A stretch of 64,000 nucleotides of DNA from Oliverpabstia intestinalis (GCF_009696065.1 NZ_VUMS01000004.1:1-64000), one strand, 5' to 3'. Positions 28,268 to 36,880 are shown, counted from the first letter of the stretch. Numbers and translations are program-made. Notes: generated by a model from the letters alone, not told the origin.

Positions 28268-28297
28268 ATTGTATCATTGTAACCATTCAACAGTCAA
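28268..28297 (-). promoter_or_regulatory. Promoter of asnS
   Basis: On the minus strand TTGACT (28292-28297) and TACAAT (28268-28273) are 18 bases apart. The box overlaps the repeat remnant at 28279-28320. Confidence 0.5.
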
Positions 28298-28320
28298 CCA
28301 TCCTGCGGAGTGTTTTTCAT
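28279..28320 (+). repeat. Decayed left end of the short repeat family
   Basis: GTAACCATTCA, then CATCCTGCGGAGTGTTTTTCAT, follows the order of bases at the left end of copies A-C (GTAACTATTCAG ... CCCGCGAGGTGTTTTGGCAT) with scattered changes. No right end or target duplication was seen. Confidence 0.45.
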
Positions 28321-28325
28321 ATCTT

Positions 28326-30797
28326 TTATTCGCTTTTGCTCGCCGCACCAAGATTGTCCATATAGCCGACAAATACGTTACCGGCGCTTTCAAACAGGCT
28401 GGTGCTGTCCTGCATACCGAAATAACCCTGTTCCTGGGTTGCCGGATAGTACAGGATCGTATTTTTGCTGTTATATCCTATGATTACCACATTTACCGTA
28501 TCAGATACCTTTGCAATTACCGGATTTCCTTTGCTGACCTGATACAGCACACTGTCCAGAGAACATCCGGTAAGGTTCATCACCGTATAATCCGCGCCCA
28601 GAGACTGCTGCAGGGTATTTTCATCAATAGTTCCGCTCAGAACCACATCCGGCACTTCATCCAGATTTGCCTGATAACTTTCCTGGCGGTTGCCTCGCTC
28701 CCAGACATACTGCTGCTGCCGGTTCAGTACCACACCCATCTGTCCGTCTGCCCGGTTAATGGCATCACAGACTCTGCTCCAGGTACTGTCCAGTACACCT
28801 TTGGCATATACATAGTAAATATTGGAATCCGTTCTCGTCAGTTCCATAGAAAGTATATTATACGTCTCCTGATCTTCCAGATTCGATGCCAGATACAGTA
28901 CATTCTTACTGGTCACGCTCTTTTCGAAATCAAGACCGATCTGTGTGGCTTTCCGTTCTGTAGTGATCAGACGCAGGGTTATCTGCTCTTCCCTGATCTG
29001 AAGATTATTCATGATATGATCGCTGCTGATCGCCACATATGCACCGTTCTCCCACTGTACCCGTTCCAGTTCCAGCAGACCTTCCTGCAGTTTCACATTG
29101 CTGACCCAGACATTATCCTCATGATGTTCCTTGACCACTTCGCCGCCAAACTGTTCGATCCGGACGGTGTTCATGGCAAATACCGTATTGCCCGCATTAT
29201 CTGTCACAATATCACTGTCATTGGCAATTCCGTACACCAGATCCTCATTCATAAATCCCAGTGCCTTGATCTTCTGTCCGGACTGTGCCTGGATCGTATA
29301 GGTATCTCCCTGCTCCAGGCTCATCACCGTGATCTGTGTGCATGCATTTTCCTCTTCCTGATCCATCCAGGCAAGGCTCGCCTGAGACTTTGAGACCACA
29401 TATCGGTCTTTGATCAGTTTTTCTTTTACAATCTGAAAACTCTTCTGCTTGATATCGATCTGGTACAGATCATCTTCCAGAATGACATACAGCATATCAT
29501 CCCGGGTCACATAAGACAGAAGTTCCATGTCTTCTTTCAGATATTCATAAGAACTCTTCATCGGAATAAAGAGCTCTTCTTCCACCTGATTCAGCTCTGC
29601 CCCGTAATGGTAAACCGCGATCCCCACTTCTCCTTCATGTACATCCCGGTTCATATAGCCGTATACAACAAAATCAATATCTCCGGATTCTTCCACCCGG
29701 ACGATCTTAACTCCATGTTCCTGCAGGTTCTCCCGCTCATCCAGATCACCATCCCGGAAACTGAAAATCTGTGTTGTCTTATTGGCACTGCGGTTATAAC
29801 TCCACAACTCTCCTTCCTGAACAAATGCCACAATATCCGAACTTTTATTAGACTGATACTGAACATCTTTGGCCACAACTCCCAGATTAATCCCTTTGCT
29901 GGTCAGTTCCGTATGTTTTCCGTCATACAACTCCTGTGTATTCCGGTCAAAATCCAGAAGCATCACGCGGGACTGTGCATAGCGCATTCGGTAAAAATCG
30001 GTCACATTATAATAATCTGTCGTCTCATCCTCAGGAGTATCTGACAACACATACGTCAGATAGATACTGCAGGTGGTCTCATTCATATCTTTGATCACCG
30101 GCACTGCCTTTTTTTCCAACTTCATATCCAGGGTTCCCCAGGTGATCCGTTCAAAGCTGGAATGTATATTCAGATTCTCATAGGTGCTGTTGGTCTGTGT
30201 CTCATCCGGTTCCAGATAAGCCGCCAGCGTGGATGCGTTCTCGGAGTCCAGACATGTCTGATAAAAGCTGTCTGCAAATTCCAGATATTCTGAAATATTG
30301 GTTCCTGCCCGCTGCAACAGACGGGTGTAATAATAATACGTTTCCCCGTTATCCAGTGTCACATCAAACCGAAGCGTGTATTCCTGGTTCATCAGGATCG
30401 GTGTTTCCAGCTGAAATTCTGCCCTGATCTCCCCGTCCTTCTTCTTCAGCTTGCTGATCTTGCTTGTCTCCACAACTTCCGTTCCGTCTGCCGTCGATAC
30501 ACGGTAGCTCACCGTCTTTACCGATGCATTCTTCGGATCTATCGCCATCGTCAGACTTCTGTCCGTCGGAAGTGGTGTCAGACTGTCGCGCATATACTGT
30601 TCTTCCATTTCACCGGCATATCCATACATCGGATTCACCTTTGTATCCGCAACTTCCATATACAGAATCGGAAGACTTGCATCCTCCATCTGTCTCGTTC
30701 CCACGATCTTTTCCCGATTGATGAGTGCTGCTGTTCCTCCCAGCGCTGCCGCAAACAGCAGCAACAGTACTCCCGCTTTTAATAACCCCTTTTTCAT
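28326..30797 (-). CDS. Membrane-anchored extracytoplasmic protein with a possible C39-like C-terminal domain
   Basis: Not a family I can name. The 823-residue protein has one N-terminal anchor (GLLKAGVLLLLFAAALGGTAAL), then a large extracytoplasmic part. Residues about 100-170 look like an Ig-type beta domain (TLRFDVTLDNGETYYYYTRLL). Residues about 290-600 contain repeated short strands of the kind seen in beta-propellers (EGELWSYNRSANKTTQIFSF; EDDLYQIDIKQKSFQIV). The last 100 residues have LTGCSLDSVLYQVSKGNPVIAKV, NVVIIGYNSKNTILYYP and AGNVFVGYM, resembling the papain-like C39 fold with the Cys placed late and no clear catalytic His. It starts within the stop of the methyltransferase gene, hence one operon. 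Function is unknown. Confidence 0.7.
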   Translation of the reverse strand: MKKGLLKAGVLLLLFAAALGGTAALINREKIVGTRQMEDASLPILYMEVADTKVNPMYGYAGEMEEQYMRDSLTPLPTDRSLTMAIDPKNASVKTVSYRVSTADGTEVVETSKISKLKKKDGEIRAEFQLETPILMNQEYTLRFDVTLDNGETYYYYTRLLQRAGTNISEYLEFADSFYQTCLDSENASTLAAYLEPDETQTNSTYENLNIHSSFERITWGTLDMKLEKKAVPVIKDMNETTCSIYLTYVLSDTPEDETTDYYNVTDFYRMRYAQSRVMLLDFDRNTQELYDGKHTELTSKGINLGVVAKDVQYQSNKSSDIVAFVQEGELWSYNRSANKTTQIFSFRDGDLDERENLQEHGVKIVRVEESGDIDFVVYGYMNRDVHEGEVGIAVYHYGAELNQVEEELFIPMKSSYEYLKEDMELLSYVTRDDMLYVILEDDLYQIDIKQKSFQIVKEKLIKDRYVVSKSQASLAWMDQEEENACTQITVMSLEQGDTYTIQAQSGQKIKALGFMNEDLVYGIANDSDIVTDNAGNTVFAMNTVRIEQFGGEVVKEHHEDNVWVSNVKLQEGLLELERVQWENGAYVAISSDHIMNNLQIREEQITLRLITTERKATQIGLDFEKSVTSKNVLYLASNLEDQETYNILSMELTRTDSNIYYVYAKGVLDSTWSRVCDAINRADGQMGVVLNRQQQYVWERGNRQESYQANLDEVPDVVLSGTIDENTLQQSLGADYTVMNLTGCSLDSVLYQVSKGNPVIAKVSDTVNVVIIGYNSKNTILYYPATQEQGYFGMQDSTSLFESAGNVFVGYMDNLGAASKSE

Positions 30798-31972
30798 GCT
30801 TCCCGACCTCCTTCTTTCAGAAGCCGTTCCAGTGTCGGATGCAGTCCGAAAGCATCCAGACAGGTACGAAGCTGTTCTTTATTTTCCTTCTTTTTCCCGG
30901 TATAGACTGCCCGGATCAGCAGATTCTTCGGCGTATGTTCCATATCAATAAATTCCAGAATCTGCGTGTCATATCCCGCCTGTTCTAACATCTGAGCCCG
31001 CAGACCGTCTGTCATCAGCGCGGCGATTCTCTCTTTCAGCACCCCGTAGGAAAAAACCGGAGCCAGCACTTCATTGTGAATCTGCCGGTTCAGTTCATGC
31101 TGACAGCAAGGCACCGACAGGATCACAGAAGCTCCCCAGGCAACCGCTTTTGCCAGCGCATAATCCGTAGCCGTGTCGCATGCATGAAGCGTCACCACCA
31201 TATCGACCCGATCAACGCCTTCATAAGAAGCAATATCCCCCTGACAGAAAGTCAGCTTCTCATAGCCGTATTTTTTTGCCAGCACGCTGCATTTTTCAAT
31301 GACATCCTCTTTCAGATCCAGTCCGACGATCCGTACATCGTACTGCTGCAGTTCATGCAGATAATAATACATCGCAAACGTAAGATACGACTTTCCACAT
31401 CCAAAATCCAGGATTGTCACTTCCCGGTCTCTGGTAAGTTTGGGAAGGATATCTTCAATAAACTCCAGAAAACGATTGATCTGTCGGAATTTGTCATAAC
31501 GACTGTGTACAATCTTCCCATCAGAAGTCATAACTCCCAGGTCGATCAGAAATTCTACCGGTTTTCCCTCTTCCAGAATGTACCGCTTCTTCCGATTATG
31601 AGACAACGCTTCCATGCGGATCGGTTTGTCGCAAAGATTACCTTCCTTTTTTTTCTTTTTTTCCTTAATTGTGAGTTTTCCCTTCTTACTTGAGAGTACG
31701 TTTACACTTCCCAGTTCACTTTCCAGCTGCAATTGCCGGAAATCTTCGGTGATCCAGCCTTCTATATGTTCCAGCAAAGGCTCTTTTTCATAATTTTCAT
31801 GAATTTCCTTGGTACCCACAGTGCTTGTACACTGAAAATACAGTTTGTCCTTCATAATTACGGGGCGAATCCGTATCTTGGACGCCCCTTCTTTTGTTCT
31901 CGCTCCGCTTATAATAATCTGGTGCAGATAAAGATCCAGATAAATGCTCAATAGTTTCTTCAGTTCTGTCAT
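30794..31972 (-). CDS. Class I SAM-dependent methyltransferase (Methyltransf_32-like)
   Basis: A 392-residue protein with an N-terminal substrate part (about 130 residues, including a very basic run GKLTIKEKKKKKEGN) and a Rossmann methyltransferase domain: VTILDFGCGKSYLTFAMYYYL (motif I) near residue 185, VRIVGLDLKEDV (motif II), FCQGDIASY, and MVVTLHACDTATDYAL followed by SVPCCQHELNRQI. The HACDTATD and PCCQHE segments are typical of PF13679 proteins, some of which act on RNA. The basic segment fits a nucleic acid substrate, but that is inference. It overlaps the downstream anchored protein by four bases (ATGA). Confidence 0.85.
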   Translation of the reverse strand: MTELKKLLSIYLDLYLHQIIISGARTKEGASKIRIRPVIMKDKLYFQCTSTVGTKEIHENYEKEPLLEHIEGWITEDFRQLQLESELGSVNVLSSKKGKLTIKEKKKKKEGNLCDKPIRMEALSHNRKKRYILEEGKPVEFLIDLGVMTSDGKIVHSRYDKFRQINRFLEFIEDILPKLTRDREVTILDFGCGKSYLTFAMYYYLHELQQYDVRIVGLDLKEDVIEKCSVLAKKYGYEKLTFCQGDIASYEGVDRVDMVVTLHACDTATDYALAKAVAWGASVILSVPCCQHELNRQIHNEVLAPVFSYGVLKERIAALMTDGLRAQMLEQAGYDTQILEFIDMEHTPKNLLIRAVYTGKKKENKEQLRTCLDAFGLHPTLERLLKEGGREA

Positions 31973-32118
31973 CTATATTCTCCTGCGGCTTTGCCGCTGA
32001 TTCCTACTTGTTTTTCCTGAAAACAGTTTCAGGTTTTCCCTTCCTGTTTACCTTCTTATTCTAATGGTTTTCACTGTAAACCACAACACCCAAATTTTAT
32101 ATTTGTATTAAAGTTCTG

Positions 32119-32544
32119 TTAATAAAATCTTTTCTGTCTTCTGTGACGGCTCCGTCTGCGAAACATCTCGTTGAATAAGATCACTCCGATCAGATCCCGG
32201 AGTCCCTCTTCCTCTCTTCTGTTTCCGCAGCTTCCCTGTCCCCCCTGACAGGTCTCTTCTATTATAAGTACAGACGTATTCCCCTCCTCTTCTTTCAGCA
32301 CCTCCTGTTCGATCTTCCTGCAAAGGTGTTCCATCATAAATTTGTCCGGATACTCATCAAACATCATACTGCCATCGTATTCCATCCGGTCACACTCCCG
32401 GTCTGCCTTCTCCTGTATTCTTGCTGCCCGGCGCGAGTAAAAAGACTTCATCACCTGCAGATCCTTTTCCTGTGCCTGTTCCTGATCCAGAGGAAGTAGG
32501 AATGGATACGCCATGTAAAAGGGAATCGGCTGCTCATACCGCAT
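32119..32544 (-). CDS. Conserved hypothetical protein, 141 residues
   Basis: Not recognised. It begins MRYEQPIPFYMAYPFLLPLD and is charged and helical, with EYDGSMMFDEYPDKFMMEHLCRKI in the middle and a conserved-looking C-terminus LRDLIGVILFNEMFRRRSRHRR. The acid-rich middle and basic tail suggest a soluble protein that may bind nucleic acid or the membrane surface. The ATG at 32544 has AGAGGTGG upstream, a good site, and codon use resembles the neighbours. A 146-base gap with a weak hairpin separates it from the methyltransferase. Confidence 0.65.
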   Translation of the reverse strand: MRYEQPIPFYMAYPFLLPLDQEQAQEKDLQVMKSFYSRRAARIQEKADRECDRMEYDGSMMFDEYPDKFMMEHLCRKIEQEVLKEEEGNTSVLIIEETCQGGQGSCGNRREEEGLRDLIGVILFNEMFRRRSRHRRQKRFY

Positions 32545-32652
32545 GCTATCCACCTCTTTCTTTTTTCTCAATATATGCAACACCGTATTTTTATGTTATA
32601 GTAACCTAAAAAGCATGATCCCTACTCTGTAAACTTTTGGAGGACATATTTT

Positions 32653-33195
32653 ATGAAAATCAAGCTGCCACATGCCATTGCCCTTGCCATCGACGAACAG
32701 GAACGTCTTCTTCCCGCCATACAGAACGGCGAAGAGACTCTGCGTCATACAGAAACGCTATTGAAAGGACTCCGTCTCCTGGACATTCCCATTCTGATCA
32801 CCCAGCAGTACACGAAAGGACTGGGAATGTCTGCCCCCTCTCTTTTTGAAGCAGCCGGGACAGATTCCTGGCTGGAGAAACGGACATTCAGCTGTCTCGG
32901 AGATGAGATTATCCGAAAGACGCTTCAGGATTCCCACAAAAAACAGGTAATCGTCTGCGGAGTAGAAGCGCATATTTGCGTAGAACAGACCGTACTTGAT
33001 CTTTTACATCTGGGTTACGAGGTTTTTCTGATTGCAGACTGCGTCTCTTCCCGAAAATCCTCTGATCTTCTGACTGCTATCCGCCGGATGGCGCAGGCCG
33101 GCGCCGTTGTTACCAGCTACGAAGCAATTCTCTTTGAACTGATGGAAACATCCATGCATCCGAGATTCAGAGAAATTTCCGCACTGATCAAATAA
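32653..33195 (+). CDS. Isochorismatase-family cysteine hydrolase
   Basis: A 180-residue single-domain alpha/beta hydrolase. The catalytic triad is visible as Asp in AIDEQERLL near residue 14, Lys in EKRTFSC near residue 77 and Cys in VCGVEAHICVEQT near residue 111, with the cis-peptide region GVEAHIC. Members act on isochorismate, nicotinamide or other small amides; YcaC/MJ-like hydrolases of this length are often of unknown substrate. The gene is alone on the plus strand, with TGGAGGAC upstream of its start and a terminator after it. Confidence 0.88.
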   Translation: MKIKLPHAIALAIDEQERLLPAIQNGEETLRHTETLLKGLRLLDIPILITQQYTKGLGMSAPSLFEAAGTDSWLEKRTFSCLGDEIIRKTLQDSHKKQVIVCGVEAHICVEQTVLDLLHLGYEVFLIADCVSSRKSSDLLTAIRRMAQAGAVVTSYEAILFELMETSMHPRFREISALIK

Positions 33196-33202
33196 TAAAA
33201 GA

Positions 33203-33248
33203 AAAACGGAGACAGTATCATTTTCAGCTGCTGTCCCCGTTTTCTTTT
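33203..33248 (+). terminator. Terminator after the isochorismatase-family gene
   Basis: A twelve-pair stem with one mismatch (AAAACGG...GACAG with CTGTC...CCGTTTT) followed by TCTTTT. Confidence 0.8.
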
Positions 33249-33259
33249 GCTTTTTCGTT

Positions 33260-33492
33260 GTAACTGTTCAGTACCTTCACAGTTACGAGCAAAAATGCAT
33301 TTAAACGATAAAAACACGCTTTGCGAGTTTTTATCGTTATCGCGGCACTCCTCAAGGTTCCGTGCAAGCACGGACTTTGACTCGTTGCTCGCGTAAATCA
33401 CCTTCGGTGATGGCATTTTTGCTTGTATGTCTCGGGATTTTGGCATATTTATGCCAAAACACCTCGCGGGATAATGGCTACTGAATAGTTAC
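33260..33492. mobile_element. Short inverted-repeat element, copy B (233 bp, long form), with 8-bp target duplication
   Basis: Inverted relative to copies A and C. It is flanked by a perfect direct repeat TTTTCGTT at 33252-33259 and 33493-33500. Read on the minus strand it has the same hairpins as copy A (TTTTGGCAT/ATGCCAAAA; ATCACC/GGTGAT; AGCAAAAATGC/GCATTTTTGCT), but the loop of the long hairpin holds about 90 more bases with two hairpins of their own: TCCGTGC/GCACGGA and a 12-13 bp stem AACGATAAAAAC/GTTTTTATCGTT. No ORF of note. Confidence 0.85.
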
Positions 33493-33520
33493 TTTTCGTT
33501 TTTCAATGTCAATTACACTT

Positions 33521-33964
33521 CTACTGTTCCTTTGTCATCTGCATATACGGCAACGGATGATATCCTGCTTTCTTATAGACAGCAACCGCCCGCTCATTCT
33601 CTTCCTCCACTTCGAGACGGAATCGTACCGCCTGATCCTTGTATTTTTCATCAAGGAAACTGAAAAATGCAGTTCCGATCCCCAGACCTCTCGCTTCTTC
33701 TTTCATGTAAAGATCTTCCACCCAGACACATATACCACCATATTCCGTAGAATAGCTTTTCGCCACCATGCTGTATCCAAGGATTCTGTCATTTTCTTCA
33801 AAAATATATCCCTCAATATACGGGCAATCTCCCACGCAGTCTTTTACATCCTGTCTCAGAATCTCGTCCGGTGCTGCATGGATCACCGCAGGAGAATCAT
33901 AAAATACCCGCATCATCCCAACCACTTCTTCCATATCTTTCAGCTGCATCGCCCGAATCTTCAT
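33521..33964 (-). CDS. GNAT family N-acetyltransferase
   Basis: The 147-residue protein follows the GNAT fold: MKIRAMQLKDMEEVVGMM at the start, VWVEDLYMKEEARGLGIGTAFFSFL containing the acetyl-CoA loop (R/Q-x-x-G-x-G/A), and ENERAVAVYKKAGYHPLPYMQM at the end. The substrate is unknown; the acidic VEDLYV-type strand is usual for small-molecule or N-terminal acetylation. It lies 42 bases after the DUF3786 gene, with AAGGAGGG upstream, so both are likely one unit. Confidence 0.88.
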   Translation of the reverse strand: MKIRAMQLKDMEEVVGMMRVFYDSPAVIHAAPDEILRQDVKDCVGDCPYIEGYIFEENDRILGYSMVAKSYSTEYGGICVWVEDLYMKEEARGLGIGTAFFSFLDEKYKDQAVRFRLEVEEENERAVAVYKKAGYHPLPYMQMTKEQ

Positions 33965-34006
33965 ATTACCCTCCTTATCTCTTCCGGTATATCTTTTCTT
34001 TATTTA

Positions 34007-34651
34007 TTATCCCGCATAAATCTTCATTTCTTCCAGGCCCGCTGCCCTGGACAGATATCTTACTGCATCCGCTGCAATACACACCACGTTCTCTTCATGG
34101 ACAAAATCCGTGATATTAGAATCAAACAGCATATTTCCCTGTGCCTCAAACTCATCGTCTCTGTCCCAGAACAACACCGCCATATCAAAATACGGATATA
34201 CCGGGATCCGATAACCCGCATCTCCCTGTGGCAGTTTTGTACCACCCAGTTTTTCACACGCTTCCCGCAGTTCTTTCACATGCCCGGAAAATACTCTGGC
34301 GAATGGTTCCAGAATCTGTTTCTGATAGGCACGTTCAAAAGGATACACCCGTTTCACCAGGCGAAAAGGAACCAGTTCCCCGGATGCTGCCGGATGCTCT
34401 TTTGCATAGTAAAACATATTATATACCGTAATAACCGTATCAAATTCCGGTATTTCTTCTCTGTCTGCAAACAGAACCTTTCCTGATGTACGCGATAGCT
34501 TCAGCTGCTGCCCCAGATAGCGAAGGTACAGCCACTGTCCGTCATGGTTTAATTGAAAACGTTCGATCAGCCGTTCCTGATCCATATCCAGAAAACGTTT
34601 TTTCCAGTCTTCTGTCACTTTCTCATAGTTTGATTTGTATTCCATCGTCAT
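34007..34651 (-). CDS. DUF3786 domain protein
   Basis: A 214-residue soluble protein. The C-terminal region GGTKLPQGDAGYRIPVYPYFDMAVLFWDRDDEFEAQGNMLFDSN is the DUF3786 hallmark (Q-G-D-x-G ... FWxxDDEF). DUF3786 proteins occur in anaerobes, often linked with corrinoid or metal-related genes, but no function is established. It sits upstream of the GNAT gene, 42 bases apart. The start ATG at 34651 has AAAGGG upstream. Confidence 0.82.
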   Translation of the reverse strand: MTMEYKSNYEKVTEDWKKRFLDMDQERLIERFQLNHDGQWLYLRYLGQQLKLSRTSGKVLFADREEIPEFDTVITVYNMFYYAKEHPAASGELVPFRLVKRVYPFERAYQKQILEPFARVFSGHVKELREACEKLGGTKLPQGDAGYRIPVYPYFDMAVLFWDRDDEFEAQGNMLFDSNITDFVHEENVVCIAADAVRYLSRAAGLEEMKIYAG

Positions 34652-34671
34652 TTTTTCGCACCCTTTATACA

Positions 34672-34708
34672 GAAAATGCGGGCAAACTCCATACCCGCAT
34701 CTTTTTTC
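34672..34708 (-). terminator. Terminator after the sugar-binding lipoprotein gene
   Basis: ATGCGGG (34676-34682) pairs with CCCGCAT (34694-34700), with a T-rich tract on either strand. It separates the lipoprotein gene from the DUF3786 gene. Confidence 0.65.
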
Positions 34709-34780
34709 TGAACTTTGTTTCTGTTTTCTCCGTCACCGCCGCATCTTAAGAACTTTCACGATATACAGCAGTGCCACCTC

Positions 34781-35995
34781 TTAATACAAATATCTTGCGT
34801 ACTCTTCCAGACCAATCGTATTCTTATCGATCCATTGAAAACCGGAATCGATTTTTTTGTCACTCTCCAGACCCAGTGAAGCTCTCGCACCTGCCACAAT
34901 GGTTGCATATCCCATACCATACGGGTTCTGGCATACACTTCCGACTTCTTTTCCATCCTCGATCGCTTTTTTCTGGGTATCCCCCATATCAACACCGATC
35001 ATCTGAACAGAACGGTCGGCATATTTGTCCAGAACAGAAAGTACTGCCTCACTGGTCGCCTGATTTGTCGCATAATATCCTTTCAGATCCGGATATTTTT
35101 CCAGCACTGCCTCAATCGATTCTTCCTCGGTCGGATCATCGTCCTTGGACGGCTGATAATCCACGCTGACGACACTGACATTCGGATGATTCTTTGTGAT
35201 CTCTTCCTGAAAACCTTCCACGCGGTCTTTGCTGCTCTGGGAAAGCTGAGTATGGGACATCACTGCCACCTCACCCGCATCTTTGATCGCTTCACACAAC
35301 TGTTTTGCCGCCTCTTCGCCTGCTGCCTTATTATCTGTTCCACAGTATGCATAAACCAGATCGTCATCGTTCTTCACACCGGAATCCAGCATGACAACCG
35401 GAATTCCGTCTTCCTGTGCCGCCTCCAGCTGTGCCTCACAGGAACTCATATCAACTGCTGACAGACATACCACCACCGGATTCTCCGTCAGTACCATATC
35501 CAGAATATTCACCTGTTCATCGACACCGTTTTCATCCTTTGGACCCTCGATGGTACAGGTGATCGCATCATCACCTTTGTATCCCAGATATTCATTCAGA
35601 TCAGAAACCGCCTGCTCCATTCCTTTTTTTGCCGCTTTCCAGTAATCGGACTCTGTATTTTTAATCACCACAGAGATCCTGCTGCCTTTTTCCATGCGCA
35701 GACCATCCACCGATGTATAATCAATATCCAGGGTGCTCTCTTCCGGAATCTCTGCCTTTTCCTCCTCTTCCTCAACATCTGTTTCCTGATCTTGTGTATT
35801 CTCTTCTTCCTGATTTTCTTCTTTCAGTTCATCTTCATCTTCTGCCGATTCTTTTTCCACCGGCTCGTTACTTTCATCCTCTGTTTTATGGGTCTGATTT
35901 TCTGTCACCCGGTCTGATGTCTTATTTCCACACCCGCCAAATACCAGCATAGCTGCCATGACAGGGGCTAATATTCTTCCTATCTTTCTTCTCAT
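34781..35995 (-). CDS. Sugar-binding lipoprotein, periplasmic binding protein family 4 type
   Basis: A 404-residue protein with a lipoprotein signal (LVFGGC, Cys near residue 22), then about 70 residues that are extremely acidic (runs such as DEDELKEENQEEENTQDQE), and a ribose/galactose-type binding domain from residue 95: ISVVIKNTESDYWKAAKKGME, VVVCLSAVDMSSCEAQLEAA, GIPVVMLDSGV, GTDNKAAGEEAAKQL, YYATNQATSEAVLSVLDK and MIGVDMGDTQKKAI. No permease or ATPase gene is next to it, so it may serve a sensor or a remote transporter. The acidic linker would hold the domain away from the membrane. A promoter and a repeat remnant lie upstream. Confidence 0.9.
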   Translation of the reverse strand: MRRKIGRILAPVMAAMLVFGGCGNKTSDRVTENQTHKTEDESNEPVEKESAEDEDELKEENQEEENTQDQETDVEEEEEKAEIPEESTLDIDYTSVDGLRMEKGSRISVVIKNTESDYWKAAKKGMEQAVSDLNEYLGYKGDDAITCTIEGPKDENGVDEQVNILDMVLTENPVVVCLSAVDMSSCEAQLEAAQEDGIPVVMLDSGVKNDDDLVYAYCGTDNKAAGEEAAKQLCEAIKDAGEVAVMSHTQLSQSSKDRVEGFQEEITKNHPNVSVVSVDYQPSKDDDPTEEESIEAVLEKYPDLKGYYATNQATSEAVLSVLDKYADRSVQMIGVDMGDTQKKAIEDGKEVGSVCQNPYGMGYATIVAGARASLGLESDKKIDSGFQWIDKNTIGLEEYARYLY

Positions 35996-36029
35996 CTTAT
36001 ATTCCCCTTATGTAATATGCTTCCGGCAC

Positions 36030-36056
36030 ATAACTGTTTTGTACCTGCACAGATAC
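36030..36056 (-). repeat. Decayed 27-base end unit in the leader of the lipoprotein gene
   Basis: Twenty-two of 27 bases match the terminal unit of copies A-C (GTAACTGTTCAGTACC...CAGTTAC). It lies between the promoter and the start codon of the downstream gene. Confidence 0.5.
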
Positions 36057-36095
36057 TTTTTTCACCGGATACGCGAAAGTTTTCACATCGTCTCT

Positions 36096-36123
36096 ATTAT
36101 ACATGACCATTCAAAATAGTCCA
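36096..36123 (-). promoter_or_regulatory. Promoter of the sugar-binding lipoprotein gene
   Basis: On the minus strand TGGACT (36118-36123), a 16-base spacer and TATAAT (36096-36101). The leader is about 90 bases and includes the decayed repeat unit. Confidence 0.55.
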
Positions 36124-36190
36124 TAGGCGTTCTTTAAGTTTTTCTTGATTTTTTTGTGTCTAATTTTTTAAATTCATCATCAAATAATTT

Positions 36191-36880
36191 TTACGGTTTT
36201 ATTGCTTCTGAAAATTCCTGGAAACATGCACCTTCCGGCTGTACTTCAAATTTCATTTTTTTCCCGGTCTTTGGATGTGCAAATTCCAGGCGCCAGGCAC
36301 ACAGACCAATGGCTGTTCCCTGTTCTGCTTCCAGCATCTCTTCTTTTTTCTTATATTTTCCGTCTGCCCACAGCGGCATCCCATGATGCGCCATCTGCAC
36401 ACGAATCTGATGATGCCGGCCGGTTCCCAGCTGGATCTCTGCCAGTCCTCTGTCATCTCTCCAGTCCATAATTCTGTACCACAGTACAGCTTTTTTTGCC
36501 ATCCGATCCTTTTTACCCGTCACCCGTGAAGTATTGGTTTTTCCGTCTTTTATAAGATAATCCTCCCAGATACCCTGCTTTTCTTTTACTGGTGTGCCTG
36601 TAAAAACAGCCAGATACTCTTTTTTCATCATACCATTCTGATGCTGTTTATTTAACCATGCCGTAGCCTGCGGCGTCTTTCCGAAAACCAGAACGCCCTC
36701 TACCGGCTGATCCAGCCGTTGTACAATCCCAATATAATTTCCATTCCTGTAATTTCTCAATTCACTCTCCAGATCCATCTGACCGACCCGCGCACTCTGC
36801 ACCGCCATCCCACTGTGTTTCCTGCACACAAGAATCTGTTCATCTTCATATATGATATCATCTGCCGACCATCTTACCAT
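36191..36880 (-). CDS. RluA-family pseudouridine synthase
   Basis: Converts uridine to pseudouridine in RNA. IIYEDEQILVCRKHSGM opens the domain, the catalytic Asp is in IVQRLDQPVEGVLVFGKT near residue 70, then MKKEYLAVFTG, EIQLGTGRHHQIRVQMAHHGMPLWADGKYK and FAHPKTGKKMKFE. In most RluA proteins the motif is RLDxxTSG; here it is RLDQPVEG, the form seen in a clostridial subgroup. There is no S4 domain. The start is the ATG at 36880 with GGAG seven bases upstream; a longer reading of 57 residues is unlike the family. Confidence 0.88.
   Translation of the reverse strand: MVRWSADDIIYEDEQILVCRKHSGMAVQSARVGQMDLESELRNYRNGNYIGIVQRLDQPVEGVLVFGKTPQATAWLNKQHQNGMMKKEYLAVFTGTPVKEKQGIWEDYLIKDGKTNTSRVTGKKDRMAKKAVLWYRIMDWRDDRGLAEIQLGTGRHHQIRVQMAHHGMPLWADGKYKKKEEMLEAEQGTAIGLCAWRLEFAHPKTGKKMKFEVQPEGACFQEFSEAIKP

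Noticed and set aside
28196-28325. T-box riboswitch upstream of asnS
   Set aside because: The AGGGTGGNACCGCG core and a terminator/antiterminator pair are absent from the leader.
28260-29393. Plus-strand ORF of 377 codons opposite the anchored protein gene
   Set aside because: The minus-strand gene has a signal anchor, start site and operon context; the plus-strand reading has none.
33260-33492. CRISPR-like array of hairpins
   Set aside because: There is no regular repeat-spacer pattern; the structure is one element with target duplications.
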